This document shows positions 8,440 to 17,363 of a stretch of 64,000 nt of DNA, piece by piece. Within the stretch, counting starts at the first letter, position 1; every line of letters starts with the position of its first letter. This stretch comes from Urbifossiella sp046350095 (GTDB taxonomy: Bacteria; Planctomycetota; Planctomycetia; Gemmatales; Gemmataceae). The translations under genes were made by a program, and so were the position numbers. The notes beneath the pieces were generated by a model. The model was not told where the DNA came from and searched no databases. It saw nothing but the letters and a program-made list of their open reading frames with translations. The DNA lies in the NCBI GenBank assembly GCA_046350095.1, contig JAXMBA010000002.1, positions 1,364,001-1,428,000 of the forward strand, given 5' to 3'.

Positions 8440-9828
8440 ATGAGCCGGCTCCAACAAGGCATCTCGAAGCTCAACAGCCTCAACAACTCCAACGGGGCCA
8501 GCGGCATCTCGCGCCTCACCAGCCCGAGCACCGCCGGCGGCGGGAACGGCGGCAAGAACTACGACGAGCTCAAGCGCCAGATCCACTCCAAGCTCGTCGA
8601 GCGGCTCGACTTCACGCGCGTCAAGGACCTGTCGTCCGACGCCATGCGGCGCGACATCCGCCGCGTCATCGAGCACCTGTGCGACACCGAGAACCCGCTC
8701 CTCAACCGCATCGAGCGCGAGAAGCTCATCGAGGAGATCCTCGACGAGACGCTCGGCTTCGGGCCGCTCGAGGTGCTGCTGAAGGACCCGAGCATCAGCG
8801 ACATCCTGGTGAACGGCCCGCACAAGATCTACGTGGAGCGGCGCGGCAAGCTCGAAAAGACGGACGTGAAGTTCCGCGACAACGACCACCTGCTGCAGAT
8901 CATCGACCGCATCGTGTCGAAGGTCGGCCGGCGGGTGGACGAGACGAGCCCGATGGTGGACGCCCGCCTGCCGGACGGCTCGCGCGTGAACGCCGTCATC
9001 CCGCCGATCGCGCTGGACGGCGCGAGCCTGAGCATCCGCCGCTTCGGCGCCAACCCGCTGAAGCTCGAAGACCTGCTGAACTACAAGGCGTTCACGCCCG
9101 AGATGGCGATGCTGATGGAGGCCTGCATCAAGGCCCGGCTCAACATCCTCATCAGCGGCGGTACGGGTTGCGGCAAGACGACGCTGCTCAACACGCTGTC
9201 CAGCTTCATCCCCGGCGACGAGCGGGTGGTGACGATCGAGGACGCCGCCGAGCTCCAGCTGCAGCAGGACCACGTCGTGCGCCTGGAAACGCGGCCGCCG
9301 AACATCGAGGGCAAGGGCGCCGTGACCACCCGCGACTGCGTGCGGAACGCCCTGCGTATGCGGCCGGAGCGGATCATCATCGGTGAGGTCCGCGGGTCCG
9401 AGGCGCTGGACATGCTCCAGGCCATGAACACCGGCCACGGCGGGTCGCTGGCGACGCTCCACGCCAACACCCCGCGCGAGGGGCTGACCCGCCTCGAGAC
9501 CATGATCATGATGGGCGGGTTCGAGCTGCCGGTGAAGGCGATGCGGCAGCAGATCTGTTCCGCCATCGACCTCATCATCCAGGCCAACCGGTTGCAGGGC
9601 GGGCCGCGCAAGATCACGCACATCACCGAGGTGATGAACATGGAACAAGACGTGATCATCATGCAGGAGATCTTCCGGTTCCGGCAGCTGGGCATCGACC
9701 AGAACAGCCGGGCGTACGGCCAGTACGAGGCGACCGGCGTCCGCCCGTCGTTCATCAACCGGCTGGAAGCCAAGGGCGTGAAGCTCCCGAGCAACATGTT
9801 CGCCGAGCGGATTCTGATGCGGGACTAG
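8440..9828 (+). CDS. cpaF: CpaF/TadA secretion ATPase
   Basis: The 462-residue GspE/VirB11-type ATPase powers Flp pilus extension at the inner membrane. The N-terminal 40 residues are Ser/Asn/Gly-rich and variable. An all-alpha/N-terminal domain follows, with LGFGPLEVLLKDPSISDILV, the usual CpaF sequence. The ATPase core has Walker A GGTGCGKTT (about 238-246), the Asp box TIEDAAELQL, Walker B-like RPERIIIGEVRGSEALDML and the His box GHGGSLATLHANTP. All key residues are present and the length is typical. It follows the inverted repeat after cpaE and precedes tadB. Confidence 0.95.
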   Translation: MSRLQQGISKLNSLNNSNGASGISRLTSPSTAGGGNGGKNYDELKRQIHSKLVERLDFTRVKDLSSDAMRRDIRRVIEHLCDTENPLLNRIEREKLIEEILDETLGFGPLEVLLKDPSISDILVNGPHKIYVERRGKLEKTDVKFRDNDHLLQIIDRIVSKVGRRVDETSPMVDARLPDGSRVNAVIPPIALDGASLSIRRFGANPLKLEDLLNYKAFTPEMAMLMEACIKARLNILISGGTGCGKTTLLNTLSSFIPGDERVVTIEDAAELQLQQDHVVRLETRPPNIEGKGAVTTRDCVRNALRMRPERIIIGEVRGSEALDMLQAMNTGHGGSLATLHANTPREGLTRLETMIMMGGFELPVKAMRQQICSAIDLIIQANRLQGGPRKITHITEVMNMEQDVIIMQEIFRFRQLGIDQNSRAYGQYEATGVRPSFINRLEAKGVKLPSNMFAERILMRD

Positions 9829-9909
9829 CCGCCGCCCGCGGCGGCGCGGGGCCCGCCCCGCACCGCCGCGAGGTGTCTGAGATTCGGGCAGAAAAATCGC
9901 CGCGCCCCG

Positions 9910-9939
9910 CCGACAGCCGTGATCGACGCGAACTAGAGT
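9910..9939 (+). promoter_or_regulatory. Candidate promoter upstream of tadB
   Basis: CCGACA at 9910-9915, an 18-base spacer and TAGAGT at 9934-9939 (followed by TCC) lie about 40 bases before the tadB start. The same arrangement, including CCGACAGCCG and CTAGRGTTCC, appears upstream of the HEAT-repeat gene at 41144-41173. This repetition makes it a plausible lineage-specific promoter. Confidence 0.4.
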
Positions 9940-9979
9940 TCCGGCGGACGGGAATCCGCCCCGCACCAGGACCACCGCG

Positions 9980-10948
9980 ATGATGTCCACCCTGATGCCG
10001 ATCCTCCCGCTGCTCATCGGCGGCCTGGTCGTTGCGACCGTCGTGCTCATCTTCCTGGCGTTCGGCAACCGGGGCGAGGAGCGGGCCGCCGAGCGGCTCG
10101 ACGTGCTCGTCGGCCGCAACGTCCGCAAGGACTCGTCCGCCGACATGCTCCTGAAGCAGGCGCTGCAGGAGCAGGACAAGCGCACGTTCCTGGACCGCAT
10201 CACGCCCGGGGCGTTCAACCTCACCAAGGTGTTCGAGCAGGCCGACGTGAACATCAAGCCGAGCGCCCTGTTCGGCATCTCGATCGGGCTGGGCGTGGTC
10301 GGGGCGGTGCTGAGCCTGTGGCTGGCGAACGTGTACGTGGTGCCGATCGGCGGCGTCATCATGTTCGTGCTGCCGTGGGTGTGGCTGCACATGACCCGCG
10401 CCAACCGGCTGAAGAAGTTCGCCAGCCAGCTGCCCGACGCGATGGAGCTCGTGGCCCGCGCCCTCCGGGCCGGCCACTCGCTCGCCGCCGGCATGCACGT
10501 GGTCGCGGAGGAGATGCCGCCGCCGATCTGCAAGGAGTTCGCCCGCGTCTACGACGAGCAGAACCTCGGCATCTCGCTGGAGGAGACGCTGGACAACATG
10601 TGCGACCGCGTCCCGAACCTGGACCTGCGGTTCTTCGTGACCAGCGTGGCGATCCAGCGGCAGACCGGCGGCGACCTGGCGGAGATCCTCGACCGGATCG
10701 GCCACGTCATCCGCGAGCGGTTCAAGATTCTCGGCCAGGTGAAGGCGCTGACCGCGGAAGGGCGGCTGTCGGGCGTCGTGCTCATCGCCCTCCCGATCGG
10801 CCTGTTCCTCATGATGATGTTCATGAAGCCCGACTACATCGAGCTGCTGTGGAAGGACGAGCTCGGGGTCAAGATGTCGATCGGGGCCATCGTGCTGATG
10901 ATCCTCGGCGCCTTCGCCATCAAGAAGATCGTGGACATCAAGGTGTAG
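9980..10948 (+). CDS. tadB: TadB, type II secretion system F-family inner-membrane platform protein
   Basis: The 322-residue protein has an N-terminal membrane helix (PILPLLIGGLVVATVVLIFL), two adjacent helices around residues 95-140, the cytosolic T2SSF helical domain (LPDAMELVARALRAGHSL to RIGHVIRERFKILGQ) and two C-terminal helices. This is the standard TadB plan. The LPDA..L...LRAG.S motif is typical. TadB and TadC form the inner-membrane base that couples to CpaF. The start is ATG 9980 or the adjacent ATG 9983. tadC follows after about 120 bases. Confidence 0.93.
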   Translation: MMSTLMPILPLLIGGLVVATVVLIFLAFGNRGEERAAERLDVLVGRNVRKDSSADMLLKQALQEQDKRTFLDRITPGAFNLTKVFEQADVNIKPSALFGISIGLGVVGAVLSLWLANVYVVPIGGVIMFVLPWVWLHMTRANRLKKFASQLPDAMELVARALRAGHSLAAGMHVVAEEMPPPICKEFARVYDEQNLGISLEETLDNMCDRVPNLDLRFFVTSVAIQRQTGGDLAEILDRIGHVIRERFKILGQVKALTAEGRLSGVVLIALPIGLFLMMMFMKPDYIELLWKDELGVKMSIGAIVLMILGAFAIKKIVDIKV

Positions 10949-11069
10949 CCGGGGCCGCCGTCGGCCGGCCGCCCGAGAACGACAATCGCCCGCACCGCGA
11001 CCATCATCATGACAGGCCGCCGGCTGCCAGCTGACCGCTGACCGCCGGCGGCTCCCCCGAGGGGCTCCC

Positions 11070-12029
11070 GTGGAACTGTTCGCGTTCTTCACCGCCGAGG
11101 AGCTGGCCCCGGTGTTCGTGTTCGGGGCCATCGTGGCCGGCACCTTCTGGGTGCTGTCCGCGATCTCCAGCCGCAACAGCCAGGCCGAGGAGCGGCTCGA
11201 GCGCATCGGGCGCCCCAAGTCGCTGCTGGACATCGACGTGTCCGGGCCGGAGAGCCGCCACCGGTTCGCCGGGCTCAAGGACATGTTCAGCAACCTCGGC
11301 GGCGCCATGGAGTCGCAGAGCGAGCTGGAGAAGAACACGCTCCGGGTAAAACTTGCAAACGCCGGCTTCCGGAGCGAGCAGGCGGCCTCCGTATACCTCG
11401 GCCTCCGCGTAGTTTGCCTAGTCGCCTTCCTCCTCCCGGCCCTTTTCTTCTTCCTCCTCAAAGACGGCTTCACCCTGAGGTCGATGGAATGGACGGTGTT
11501 CCTCGGCGGGCTCGGGTTCTACCTCCCGCAGATGACCCTCTGGTACATGGTGTCCACGCGGCAGAAGGAGATCTTCCTGACCCTGCCGGACGCCCTGGAC
11601 CTGCTGGTGGTGTGCGTCGAGTCCGGCCTCGGCCTCGACGCCGCCCTCCGCAAGGTGACCGAGGAGATGAAGGGGCACGCCAAGATTCTCTGTGAGGAGT
11701 TCCAGCTGGCCAACCTGCAGCTGCAGATGGGCCGGCCGCGGCGGGAAGTGCTGCACGACCTCGGCGTCCGGACGGGCGTGGACGACGTGCGGAGCCTGGC
11801 CGCGATCCTGATCCAGGCGGACCGGTTCGGGTCGAGTATCGCCCAGGCTCTCCGGGTGCAGTCGGATTCGATGCGGACCCGGCGGCGGCAGCTGGCCGAG
11901 GAGAAGGCGGCGAAGACGGCCGTGCAGCTGATCTTCCCGCTCGTGCTGTTCATCTTCCCGGCCATCTTCGTGGTGCTGGTCGGGCCGGCGGCGATCCAGA
12001 TTTCGCGGAACCTGTTGAAGGCGGGCTGA
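11070..12029 (+). CDS. tadC: TadC, type II secretion system F-family inner-membrane platform protein
   Basis: The 319-residue paralogue of TadB starts at GTG 11070 with GAGGGG seven bases upstream. It has an N-terminal hydrophobic helix, a second membrane pair near residues 110-160, the T2SSF motif LPDALDLLVVCVESGLGLD and a C-terminal helix pair (AAKTAVQLIFPLVLFIFPAIF). TadC proteins characteristically have the LPDALDL..V..E.G..L sequence seen here. It acts with TadB as the inner-membrane platform. The short gap after tadB (10949-11069) contains a small imperfect hairpin with repeated CTGACCGC words. Confidence 0.93.
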   Translation: MELFAFFTAEELAPVFVFGAIVAGTFWVLSAISSRNSQAEERLERIGRPKSLLDIDVSGPESRHRFAGLKDMFSNLGGAMESQSELEKNTLRVKLANAGFRSEQAASVYLGLRVVCLVAFLLPALFFFLLKDGFTLRSMEWTVFLGGLGFYLPQMTLWYMVSTRQKEIFLTLPDALDLLVVCVESGLGLDAALRKVTEEMKGHAKILCEEFQLANLQLQMGRPRREVLHDLGVRTGVDDVRSLAAILIQADRFGSSIAQALRVQSDSMRTRRRQLAEEKAAKTAVQLIFPLVLFIFPAIFVVLVGPAAIQISRNLLKAG

Positions 12030-12090
12030 CCGACAATCGCCCCCGAAACCGGGCAGGACGCCCGACCGGGGTTCTCAAGGAGGAGACGAG

Positions 12091-12813
12091 ATGACCCGAT
12101 CCATGCGGACGGCGGCGGCGGCTCTGATGGTCGGCGGGCTGGCCGCCACCGGGTGCCACGGCACCGGCGGCCACGCCGGCAAGAGCGACCAGCCCGAGGG
12201 CTGGACGCGCTACTACAACGCCGTCGACCCCTGCTACCCCGAGCGCTACAACGCCCAGGCTCGCGCCCACACGCTGGTCCCGTTCGCCGCCCAGGTGAAC
12301 AACGGCAACGTGCTGGAATCGACGGTGTGGAACTGGCACTTCGACACGAGCACGGACAAGCTCAACCCGGCCGGGCAGGCCAAGCTCGACGCCATCGCCC
12401 AGAAGCGGCCGCAGCCGGACGGTAAGGTCTACCTCCAGGTGGCCCGCGACGTCCCGGCCTACGGCGCCGGCGGCCTCGACACGGTGGGCGCCCGCCGCGA
12501 CGAGCTCACCGCGAAGCGCGCCGAGACCATCCGCAAGTACATGGCGGCCCAGCCGGCGCTGCAGCCGGTGGCCTACGAGGTGTTCGTCATCGACGCCCCG
12601 GTGCCGGGGATGCCGGCCGAGTTCTCGGCGCGGTCGTACCGCGGCCAGGCGACCGGGTACGTCGGCGGCCTCGCCGGCGGCGGCGTCGGCGTGCAGGCCA
12701 CCGGCAGCGGCGGCGCGGTGCCGTCGACGAACGGCCCGACCAGCGGCGGCAACCCGAGCGGGCCCGGCGGCCCGAGCGGCAGCGGCAGCGGCGGCACCGG
12801 GCCGAACTACTGA
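12091..12813 (+). CDS. OmpA-like lipoprotein of the Tad locus
   Basis: The 240-residue protein has a lipoprotein signal ending LAATGC, with Cys at about residue 22. The central part (about 70-170) resembles an OmpA/MotB peptidoglycan-binding fold: WNWHFDTSTDKLNPAGQAKL corresponds to the usual F..gs..L.p.g...L segment, and RRDELTAKRAETIRKYMAA to the R..AV..YL helix. The last 65 residues are a Gly/Ser/Pro-rich tail of low complexity. OmpA-like lipoproteins are found in several Tad loci, where they may anchor the apparatus to the wall. It lies 61 bases after tadC with AAGGAGGAG upstream, so expression with the locus is likely. Confidence 0.65.
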   Translation: MTRSMRTAAAALMVGGLAATGCHGTGGHAGKSDQPEGWTRYYNAVDPCYPERYNAQARAHTLVPFAAQVNNGNVLESTVWNWHFDTSTDKLNPAGQAKLDAIAQKRPQPDGKVYLQVARDVPAYGAGGLDTVGARRDELTAKRAETIRKYMAAQPALQPVAYEVFVIDAPVPGMPAEFSARSYRGQATGYVGGLAGGGVGVQATGSGGAVPSTNGPTSGGNPSGPGGPSGSGSGGTGPNY

Positions 12814-12830
12814 CCTGGCGAAGGCCGGGT

Positions 12831-12904
12831 GAGCGGCCCGCGACGGCGGGCCGCTCCCGAGAGCGTCGGTGCGCTCGGGAGCGGCCCGCCGTCGCGGGCC
12901 GGTC
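12831..12904. repeat. GC-rich hairpin (31-bp arms) after the OmpA-like gene
   Basis: Arms at 12831-12861 and 12874-12904 match over at least 28 bp with a 12-base loop. The hairpin lies 17 bases after the stop codon and could end or attenuate transcription, but no T-run follows. Each arm also contains an internal palindrome (GCCCGCGACGGCGGGC). Confidence 0.8.
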
Positions 12905-12968
12905 GCGTTCGGCGCCGCGCCGGGAATTGTGACCTACGCTTGAATCGCCCGCACCCCGGACGCACCCC

Positions 12969-13184
12969 ATGACCCGCTCGCTCCTCGTCGCCGCGGCGCT
13001 CGCCGCGTCCGCCGGTCCGGCCGCCGCCGCGTCCCCGACGACGCCCCTGTTCGGCGGCTACGCGTCGAACTTCCTCGAGCACTGGGGCGACTTCTTCAAG
13101 AAGCAGAACGGCATCGTCATGGCCGCCCTCGGCGTCGGCGCGGTGTCGCTGTTCATCATCACCCGCGGCAAGTGGGTCAAGTAG
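12969..13184 (+). CDS. Small exported membrane protein of the Tad locus, unknown function
   Basis: The 71-residue protein has a clear signal peptide (SLLVAAALAASAGPAAA), a polar middle (FLEHWGDFFKKQN) and a C-terminal hydrophobic segment (IVMAALGVGAVSLFIIT) ending in a basic stop-transfer RGKWVK. I do not recognise a family. Its position inside the pilus locus suggests a structural or assembly role, but nothing in the sequence proves it. A -10-like TACGCT lies at 12935-12940. Confidence 0.7.
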   Translation: MTRSLLVAAALAASAGPAAAASPTTPLFGGYASNFLEHWGDFFKKQNGIVMAALGVGAVSLFIITRGKWVK

Positions 13185-13190
13185 CGCGGG

Positions 13191-13299
13191 TTGGAATTGG
13201 TCCGTTGTAATTTGGGGGCCGAACCTCGGGTTCAGGCACCCCTGACGTCGTGGACGTGAGACCTCGTTCAACCCCCAAATTACAAACTCCCAATTTCAA
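13191..13299. repeat. Inverted repeat with AATTTGGGGG arms upstream of the AAA+ gene
   Basis: Arms at 13191-13224 and 13266-13299 (34 bp each) are complementary with about seven mismatches, the core being TTGTAATTTGGGGG. The spacer of 41 bases is GC-rich. It sits between the small membrane protein and the AAA+ ATPase, ending 15 bases before the next start codon. It is much richer in A+T than its surroundings. Confidence 0.75.
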
Positions 13300-13313
13300 A
13301 TTTCGAGGCCAGC

Positions 13314-14660
13314 ATGTCACTCAGCCGGCACGCCGTGGTGGACTGGGAGGGGAACCCCGCCCCCGAGGCGCCCGTCGCCCCGGACTCGATGCGCGAGGCG
13401 GGGCTGTCGCAGGCGTTCGTCTGCGACCTCCTCCTGAAGTCGCTGTACACCCGCGGCGCCATGCTGGGCCGCGACCTGGCGCAGCTCCTGTGCCTGCCGT
13501 TCAAGGTCGTCCGCGAGCCGCTCAAGTACCTCAAGGACGAGAAGTGCATCCAGGTGGACGGCGGCGACCTCGTCGGCGAGGTCAGCTACAAGTTCAGCCT
13601 GCTGGACCTGGGCCGGCGGCGGGCGCAGGAGGCGATGGAGCAGTGCGCCTACGTCGGCCCCGCGCCGGTGCCGCTCGAAGATTACGTGGAGCAGTGCTAC
13701 CGCCAGGCCGTGACCGGGTTGCAGTGCTACCCCGAGGCGCTGCGGGCGCCGTTCAGCCACCTGGTGCTGAAGGAGGACATGTTCAACAACCTCGGCCCGG
13801 CGATCGTGTCCGGCCGCAGCGTGTTCATCTACGGCCCGCCCGGCAACGGCAAGACGGCGATGGCCCGGTCCATCGGCGACTTCATGAACACCACCGGCGG
13901 CAGCATCTTCGTGCCGTACGCGTTCGTGGCCGACGGCAACATCGTGACGGTGTTCGACCCGTCGCTGCACGTGGTGGAGGACGCCCCGGCCGAGGTCGGC
14001 GACGAGGCCGACGCCACCATCCGCAAGCTGCTGACGACCGGCGCGATGGACCAGCGGTGGGTCCGGATCCGCCGGCCGGTGATCGTGACGGGCGGCGAAC
14101 TCGGCCTGGACATGCTCGACCTGCGGTACAACGCCGAGGCCAAGTTCTACCAGGCGCCGATCCACTTCAAGGCGAACGGCGGGGTGTTCCTGATCGACGA
14201 CTTCGGCCGCCAGCGGTGCAGCCCGAAGGAGCTCCTGAACCGCTGGATTCTGCCGCTGGAAGACCGCCACGACTTCCTCACCGTGGCGAGCGGCAAGAAG
14301 TTCCAGGTGCCGTTCGAGCAGCTCATCATCTTCAGCACCAACCTCGACCCGAAGGACCTGGTGGACGACGCCTTCCTCCGCCGCATCCGGCACAAGGTGG
14401 GCGTGCTGGCGCCGACCCGCGACGTGTACGAGCGGATCTTCGCGGGGAACTGCAAGCGGCTCGGGCTGAACTACTCGGCCGAGGCCGTGGACTACCTGTA
14501 CGAGCGGTACTACAACCGCGGCCGCACCCCGCGCGCCAGCGACTGCCGCGACCTGCTGGAGATCGTGCAGTCGATCTGCCGCTACCGCCGGCAGCCGGTG
14601 CACCTGACGCGCGACCTGATGGTCGAGGCGTCGGCCAGCTTCATCGCCGAGTTCGGCTGA
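13314..14660 (+). CDS. AAA+ ATPase with N-terminal winged helix
   Basis: The 448-residue protein has an N-terminal winged-helix-like segment (about 35-90: AQLLCLPFKVVREPLKYL then a beta wing) followed by an AAA+ module with Walker A GPPGNGKTAM (about 174-183) and Walker B GGVFLIDDFGRQ (about 290-301). Sensor-1-like IIFSTNLDPKDLVDDAFLRR and an Arg-containing C-terminal lid follow. I recognise it as AAA+ but not as a named family. It could be an assembly chaperone or regulator of the pilus locus, given its position between pilus genes. The start follows the inverted repeat with AGG upstream. Confidence 0.8.
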   Translation: MSLSRHAVVDWEGNPAPEAPVAPDSMREAGLSQAFVCDLLLKSLYTRGAMLGRDLAQLLCLPFKVVREPLKYLKDEKCIQVDGGDLVGEVSYKFSLLDLGRRRAQEAMEQCAYVGPAPVPLEDYVEQCYRQAVTGLQCYPEALRAPFSHLVLKEDMFNNLGPAIVSGRSVFIYGPPGNGKTAMARSIGDFMNTTGGSIFVPYAFVADGNIVTVFDPSLHVVEDAPAEVGDEADATIRKLLTTGAMDQRWVRIRRPVIVTGGELGLDMLDLRYNAEAKFYQAPIHFKANGGVFLIDDFGRQRCSPKELLNRWILPLEDRHDFLTVASGKKFQVPFEQLIIFSTNLDPKDLVDDAFLRRIRHKVGVLAPTRDVYERIFAGNCKRLGLNYSAEAVDYLYERYYNRGRTPRASDCRDLLEIVQSICRYRRQPVHLTRDLMVEASASFIAEFG

Positions 14661-14791
14661 CGCGCGGCGCGAAGCCGCGACCGGCGTCAAGCTGCGCAAC
14701 ACCCGCGGTTTGGGAATATCTGTCGAGTCGGGGGGCCGTGCGGGTCGAAACAGTTAGCACGACGATTCCATTTCGCGCGAGAGGGCGGGCC

Positions 14792-15664
14792 ATGGACGGC
14801 CGACTGCTGAAGCTGCTGATCGCGGGCGGACTCCTCCTAGGCGGCGTCGGCTGCTCCCGTAACACCAACCCGCCCGGGTTCGTGAACCCCACCCCGCCCC
14901 CCCAACAGTCGAAACTGTTCGGCGGCGGCTCGCCGCCGGTGGCGGCGGCGCCGCCGCCCGGCGCCGCACCGAACGGGATGCCGGTCGAGGTGGTCCAGCC
15001 GCGGAAGACCGGGCAGAAGCTCGGGCCGGACGCGGAGACGGCGTTCGGCGACACGCACGTCCAGAGCGCGTTCCTCGAGCCCGCCCCGCCGAACAAGGAC
15101 GAGCTGCTCGACCTGGCCCGGCACCGCTACGAGCGGGCGCTGAAGCAGGACCCGAAGCACCAGGGGGCGCTGCTCGGGATGGCCCGCATGTACGTCCGCA
15201 CCGGCGAGCGCGAGCGCACGGCCGCTGCGTTCAAGCGGTACGTGGACGCGTACCCGAAGGACGCGGCAGTGCAGCACGAGGCGGCGATGGCGTGCGCCCG
15301 CTTCCAGGACTGGCCCGGCGCCGTCTCGTGGTGCGACTCGGCGCTGCGGCTGGACCCCGAGAACCGCTCGATCCAGAAGACGCGCGGGTTCTGCCTGGCG
15401 CGGGCCGGCCGGTGGGACGAGGCGTTCGCCGCGATGAGCCGGGTGATGCCGGAGGCGCAGGCCCGGTACAACATCGCCGCGGTGTTGCTCCACACGAACC
15501 AGCCGGACGCGAGCCGGCAGCAGTTGCAGCTGGCCCTCCGCGCCGACCCGCAGCACGCCAACACGCTCGACCTGCTGGCCGAGCTCGACCACACCCACCC
15601 GACCACCCCGCCCGCGGTGAACCCGGGCAACGCCATCCAGACGGTGGGCGGCGTGGCACCGTAG
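14792..15664 (+). CDS. TPR-repeat lipoprotein (TadD-like)
   Basis: The 290-residue protein has a signal sequence ending in GGVGC (Cys about residue 21), a Pro-rich linker (about 25-85), then at least four tetratricopeptide repeats. Recognisable TPR helices include HRYERALKQDPKHQGALLGM and WCDSALRLDPENRSIQKTRG. TadD, a TPR lipoprotein, assists Tad secretin assembly in other bacteria, and the position at the end of the locus fits. The lipobox is imperfect (Gly at -3). ATG 14792 is followed by the signal sequence, whereas the longer open frame upstream is a shadow of the AAA+ gene. Confidence 0.75.
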   Translation: MDGRLLKLLIAGGLLLGGVGCSRNTNPPGFVNPTPPPQQSKLFGGGSPPVAAAPPPGAAPNGMPVEVVQPRKTGQKLGPDAETAFGDTHVQSAFLEPAPPNKDELLDLARHRYERALKQDPKHQGALLGMARMYVRTGERERTAAAFKRYVDAYPKDAAVQHEAAMACARFQDWPGAVSWCDSALRLDPENRSIQKTRGFCLARAGRWDEAFAAMSRVMPEAQARYNIAAVLLHTNQPDASRQQLQLALRADPQHANTLDLLAELDHTHPTTPPAVNPGNAIQTVGGVAP

Positions 15665-15676
15665 TCAGCAAGACGG

Positions 15677-15785
15677 TTTTTGACAGGACGAACAGGATGA
15701 AGCAGGATTGAAAACAAAGACAAAAATCAATTTTGATTCAGTCTTTGTTTTCAATCCTGCTTCATCCTGTTCGTCCTGTCAAAAA
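15677..15785. repeat. Perfect 45-bp inverted repeat between the TPR and DUF1501 genes
   Basis: Arms at 15677-15721 and 15741-15785 are perfectly complementary over 45 bp. They contain the tandem words GACAGGACGAACAGGATGA. The 19-base centre itself holds AATCAATTTTGATT, extending the stem. The element is strikingly A+T-rich for this genome and begins 13 bases after the TPR gene stop. The same CAGGATGA words recur in the repeat at 42831-42920. Confidence 0.95.
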
Positions 15786-15814
15786 ATGCCGCGCCCTGCG
15801 GCGCGCGAAAGTTC

Positions 15815-15843
15815 TTGCGACCTTGCCCGTCCTCGGCTACACT
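15815..15843 (+). promoter_or_regulatory. Candidate promoter of the DUF1501 gene
   Basis: TTGCGA at 15815-15820, a 17-base spacer and TACACT at 15838-15843 precede the DUF1501 start codon by about 43 bases and lie just beyond the 45-bp inverted repeat. Spacing and hexamers fit a sigma-70-type promoter. Confidence 0.5.
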
Positions 15844-15885
15844 TCCCCTACCCGCCTGTTCGCCTCCCCTCCCGGAGCCCGGATC

Positions 15886-17343
15886 ATGCTCGTCGTCCCC
15901 GGCCCCGCGTCCGCCGACACCTGCGACGGCGTCACCCGCCGCGACCTGCTCCGCGTCGGCGGCTCCGGCGTGCTCGGCCTCTCCCTCGGCCAGCTGTTCG
16001 GGATGCAGGCGAAGGCCAACCCGACGCCCGCCGGCGGCCCCGGCTTCGGCAAGGCCAAGAGCGTCATCTTCATCTACCTCCAGGGCGGCCCCAGCCACCT
16101 CGACCTGTGGGACCCCAAGGACAACGTCCCCGACAAGGTGAAGAGCGTCTTCCGCCCCATCAGTACGAAGCTGCCCGGCACGCAGGTCACCGAGCTGCTG
16201 CCGAAGATCGCCAACGTGCTCGACAAGACGACGCTGATGCGCGCCGTCAGCTACACGCCGGTGGGCCTGTTCAACCACACGGCGGCGATCTACCAGATGC
16301 ACACGGGGTATACGACGGACAAGGTGAGCCCGTCGGGCCAGCTGGAGCCGCCGAGCCCGAAGGACTTCCCGACGTTCGGGTCGAACGTCATCAAGTTCAA
16401 GCCGCCGACCGTCCCCATGCTGCCGTTCGTGATGATGCCGCGGCCGCTCCAGGAGAGCAACGTGGTCGGCAAGGGCGGGAGCGCCGGGTTCCTGGGCAAG
16501 GCCTACGACCCGTACCTGCTCTACCCGGCCGGCGACGACATGGACATGGCCAAGATGGACCGCATCCGCACCGACGACCTGCAGCTGCGCCAGGAGACGA
16601 CGAGCGTTCGCATGGAGCGCCGCGCGACGCTGCGCGAGACGATCGCGCACGGGATGCCGGAGATGGAAGCCGCGGTGTCCCGGCACGACCTGGACAGCTA
16701 CTACGGCCAGGCGCTGGGCCTGGTGGTGAGCGGCCGGGCGCGGCGGGCGTTCGACCTGAGCGCCGAGCCGCCGCAGGTCCGCGAGCGGTACGGCAAGAAC
16801 ACGTTCGGCCAGTGCTGCCTCCTGGCCCGCCGGCTCGTCGAGGCCGGCACGCGCGTCGTCGAGGTGATCTGGCCGAAGGTGGCGAACTCGGACAACCACT
16901 CGTGGGACGTGCACGTCGGGCTGAGCGCCCGGATGAAGAACCAGTCGGCCCCGATGCTCGACGCCGGCGTGAGCGCGCTGATCGAAGACCTGGACCAGCG
17001 CGGGCTGCTGAGTGAGACGCTGGTGGTGGCGGTGGGCGAGTTCGGCCGCAGCCCGCAGCGCGGGGTGAGCACGAGCGGCAACCAGAACTCGGACGACGGC
17101 CGCGACCACTGGCCGTACTGCTACACCGGCATCGCCGCCGGCGCCGGCGTTCGCCGCGGGCTGGTGTACGGCCGCTCGGACGCGACGGGCTCGGCGCCGC
17201 TGGAGGGTGCGGTCCACCCGACGGACCTGCTGGCGACGGTGTACCACAGCCTGGGCATCAAGCCGGACACGATCGTGTACAACCACCTGAACCAGCCGCG
17301 CGAGCTGGTGAAGGGCGAGGTCGTCAGCGGCATCCTGGGCTGA
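15886..17343 (+). CDS. DUF1501 domain-containing protein with Tat signal
   Basis: The 485-residue protein has an N-terminal twin-arginine signal (TRRDLLRVGGSGVLGLSL) and the DUF1501 domain, an alkaline-phosphatase/sulfatase-like fold very abundant in planctomycetes. Typical sequences are IFIYLQGGPSHLDLWDPKDN near residue 65, QCCLLARRLVEAGTRVVEV and VVAVGEFGRSPQ. DUF1501 proteins are exported, usually folded, and of unknown substrate. They are often paired with a DUF1549/DUF1553 cytochrome-like gene, but no such partner is present here. ATG 15886 gives the Tat signal at the expected position; the longer open frame runs into the inverted repeat. Confidence 0.88.
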   Translation: MLVVPGPASADTCDGVTRRDLLRVGGSGVLGLSLGQLFGMQAKANPTPAGGPGFGKAKSVIFIYLQGGPSHLDLWDPKDNVPDKVKSVFRPISTKLPGTQVTELLPKIANVLDKTTLMRAVSYTPVGLFNHTAAIYQMHTGYTTDKVSPSGQLEPPSPKDFPTFGSNVIKFKPPTVPMLPFVMMPRPLQESNVVGKGGSAGFLGKAYDPYLLYPAGDDMDMAKMDRIRTDDLQLRQETTSVRMERRATLRETIAHGMPEMEAAVSRHDLDSYYGQALGLVVSGRARRAFDLSAEPPQVRERYGKNTFGQCCLLARRLVEAGTRVVEVIWPKVANSDNHSWDVHVGLSARMKNQSAPMLDAGVSALIEDLDQRGLLSETLVVAVGEFGRSPQRGVSTSGNQNSDDGRDHWPYCYTGIAAGAGVRRGLVYGRSDATGSAPLEGAVHPTDLLATVYHSLGIKPDTIVYNHLNQPRELVKGEVVSGILG

Positions 17344-17363
17344 GGCGGAAACGGACTCGCGTC

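Noticed and set aside
10991..11060. Possible inverted repeat between tadB and tadC (GCCGCCGG facing CCGGCGGC with CTGACCGC direct repeats)
   Set aside because: Complementarity is short (8 bp) and expected by chance at this G+C content; not counted with the long palindromes.
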